Of a stretch of DNA of 48,340 nucleotides, positions 47,291 through 48,340 are shown piece after piece; within the stretch, counting starts at the first letter, position 1; each line of letters begins with the position of its first letter. The position numbers and the translations under genes were made by a program. The notes beneath the pieces were generated by a model. The model did no database searches. It was not told where the DNA came from and saw only the letters and a program-made list of their open reading frames with translations. This DNA is from Microbulbifer mangrovi (GTDB taxonomy: Bacteria > Pseudomonadota > Gammaproteobacteria > Pseudomonadales > Cellvibrionaceae): contig NZ_LZDE01000329.1 in the NCBI RefSeq assembly GCF_002009015.1, positions 1-48,340 of the forward strand. The letters run 5' to 3'.

Positions 47291-47701
47291 TCAGGCCTCA
47301 GGTGTGCCGGTATCCTGAACACCGCGGGTCAGTTCTTCCCGTGCAGCTGAGGCAAGATGCTCATAGCGGTGCAGGAAGTCCTGTAGGCTATCTTCATCCA
47401 GCTCCTCCAAGTCGAGCAATGCGTTGTGCGCACCTTTGGTCGCGCGGATGAGTTCATCCAGCTTGATCTGAATAGCCTCGGTATCGCGGTTCTGGGTGTT
47501 CTGAATCAGGAAAACCATCAGGAAAGTAACCGTGGTAGTGATGGTGTTGATGATCAGTTGCCAGGTATTGCTGAAGCCAAAAACCGGGCCGGATAATGCC
47601 CAAAACACGATAATCCCTACCGCACCTGCAAAAATCTTTGGTCGACCGCAGAAGTGGGCGGCGTTTTTGGCAAGTTTCGAATACCAGCTGGATGAACGCA
47701 T
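47291..47701 (-). CDS. Low-affinity iron permease family protein
   Basis: This 136-residue protein has two membrane helices, FAGAVGIIVFWALSGPVFGF and LIINTITTTVTFLMVFLIQN, and then the family's NTQNRDTEAIQIKLDELIRA region followed by an acidic helical tail. The sequence pattern agrees with the bacterial low-affinity iron permease (Fet4-like) family, whose bacterial function is not well established. It is convergent with the P2 ATPase with a 14-bp gap and lies 44 bp after the end of ppsA on the same strand, so it may be co-transcribed with ppsA. Confidence 0.9.
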   Translation of the reverse strand: MRSSSWYSKLAKNAAHFCGRPKIFAGAVGIIVFWALSGPVFGFSNTWQLIINTITTTVTFLMVFLIQNTQNRDTEAIQIKLDELIRATKGAHNALLDLEELDEDSLQDFLHRYEHLASAAREELTRGVQDTGTPEA

Positions 47702-47745
47702 AGGTTAGCCTCCTGCTTTTCGTCACTATCGGCTCGAGATGTTTT

Positions 47746-48340
47746 CTACGGCGTATTCTGTTGTTCGATCGCTGCCACTCTCTCAATCGTTCGCAGCAGG
47801 GCATCCGGACTGAGACTGATGGAATCGATACCCAGTTTTACCAGATATTCGGCAACCTCTGGATAGTTGGATGGCGCCTCGCCACAGATGCCCGCGGGAA
47901 TTCCGTTGCGTTTCGCGCCTTCGATAGCCTGACGAATCATTTCGTAAACGCCGGGATCCCGCTCATCAAAATCAAACGCGACGATATCCGAGTCGCGGTC
48001 AACACCGAGAACCAACTGTGTCAGGTCATTTGAGCCGATAGAAATTCCGTCGAACAGCCGGCTAAACGCATCAATCTGCACGACATTGTTCGGAATCTCA
48101 CACATCACATAAACCTCGAGGCCATCGGCCCCCTGTTGCAGGCCATGTCCCGCCATCGCTTCCAGAACCTGCTCTCCCTCCGGAATGCGCCGACAGAATG
48201 GGATCATTACTTTGATATTGTTGAGACCCATTGTTTCTCTGGCATGCTTGAGGGCCGCGCATTCGAGCGCGAACCCCGCAGCGTAGGCTTCATGGGTATA
48301 GCGCGAAGCACCGCGAAAACCGAGCATCGGGTTTTCTTCG
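47746..48340 (-). CDS. ppsA: Phosphoenolpyruvate synthase, C-terminal part (5' end outside window)
   Basis: The minus-strand frame is open from the window edge (ENPMLGFRGASRY, typical of PEP-utilising enzymes) to the stop at 47746. The C-terminal TIM-barrel has VMIPFCRRIPEGEQVL, SIGSNDLTQLVLGVDRDS, and the catalytic Cys in GICGEAPSNYPEVAEYLV, then ISLSPDALLRT. These match PpsA (pyruvate, water dikinase), which makes PEP from pyruvate and ATP in gluconeogenesis. Pyruvate phosphate dikinase is less likely because of the ICGEAPSNYP form. About 198 residues are visible of an expected roughly 790. Confidence 0.93.
   Translation of the reverse strand, partial: EENPMLGFRGASRYTHEAYAAGFALECAALKHARETMGLNNIKVMIPFCRRIPEGEQVLEAMAGHGLQQGADGLEVYVMCEIPNNVVQIDAFSRLFDGISIGSNDLTQLVLGVDRDSDIVAFDFDERDPGVYEMIRQAIEGAKRNGIPAGICGEAPSNYPEVAEYLVKLGIDSISLSPDALLRTIERVAAIEQQNTP

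Overview
The window reads as chromosomal DNA of a GC-rich marine gammaproteobacterium. The type II secretion operon, Acr3-type arsenic operon, AcrAB pump, modABC and Prc protease all have gammaproteobacterial character. Gly/Ser-rich extensions in secretion proteins and the general gene content suggest the Cellvibrionales, perhaps Microbulbifer; this is inference, since no marker gene such as 16S rRNA is present. I see no rRNA, tRNA, CRISPR array or intact insertion sequence. Both ends cut a gene: gspE on the left, ppsA on the right.

Region 1 (1-7.4 kb) holds most of a type II secretion operon, gspE-F-G-H-I-J-K-L-M, tightly packed and ending at an AU-rich hairpin. No gspN follows. The three tip pseudopilins I, J and K carry Gly/Ser-rich segments. 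Region 2 (7.6-10.7 kb) has a small orphan protein, a 68-residue membrane protein (probably DUF2788) and a six-TM hybrid histidine kinase whose phospho-accepting histidine is replaced by glutamine; it ends at a strong, probably bidirectional terminator.

Region 3 (10.8-16.7 kb, minus strand) holds arsR-arsC-acr3-arsH behind an inverted-repeat operator candidate, then xthA and prc. Region 4 (17.0-22.5 kb) is a TetR repressor divergent from acrA-acrB, with overlapping inverted repeats between them. Region 5 (22.5-27.3 kb) is modABC (minus), a sigma factor with its small zinc-finger partner (plus), and a small MscS-type channel (minus).

Region 6 (27.5-31.3 kb) looks accessory: a tyrosine recombinase divergent from a KfrA-like coiled-coil DNA-binding protein, separated by 250 bp with three inverted repeats, one shaped like a Xer/dif-type core site. 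A hotdog thioesterase and a truncated hydrogenase beta-subunit-like gene follow.

Region 7 (31.3-48.3 kb) is an ion-transport and energy block: a HlyD/FtsX/ATPase exporter, a complete second-type rotary ATPase (N-ATPase) operon atpD-C-Q-B-E-F-A-G, a P1B-5-like metal ATPase with a hemerythrin tail, a P2-like cation ATPase, a low-affinity iron permease and the 3' end of PEP synthase. The N-ATPase is unusual: atpR is missing, subunit c lacks a polar helix-1 ion ligand, the alpha-subunit P-loop lysine is arginine, and b is fused to a delta-like domain. With the hydrogenase-like remnant at its edge, this block looks like a transferred module that has partly eroded. Proteins were read by eye; family assignments rest on motif recognition, not on searches.
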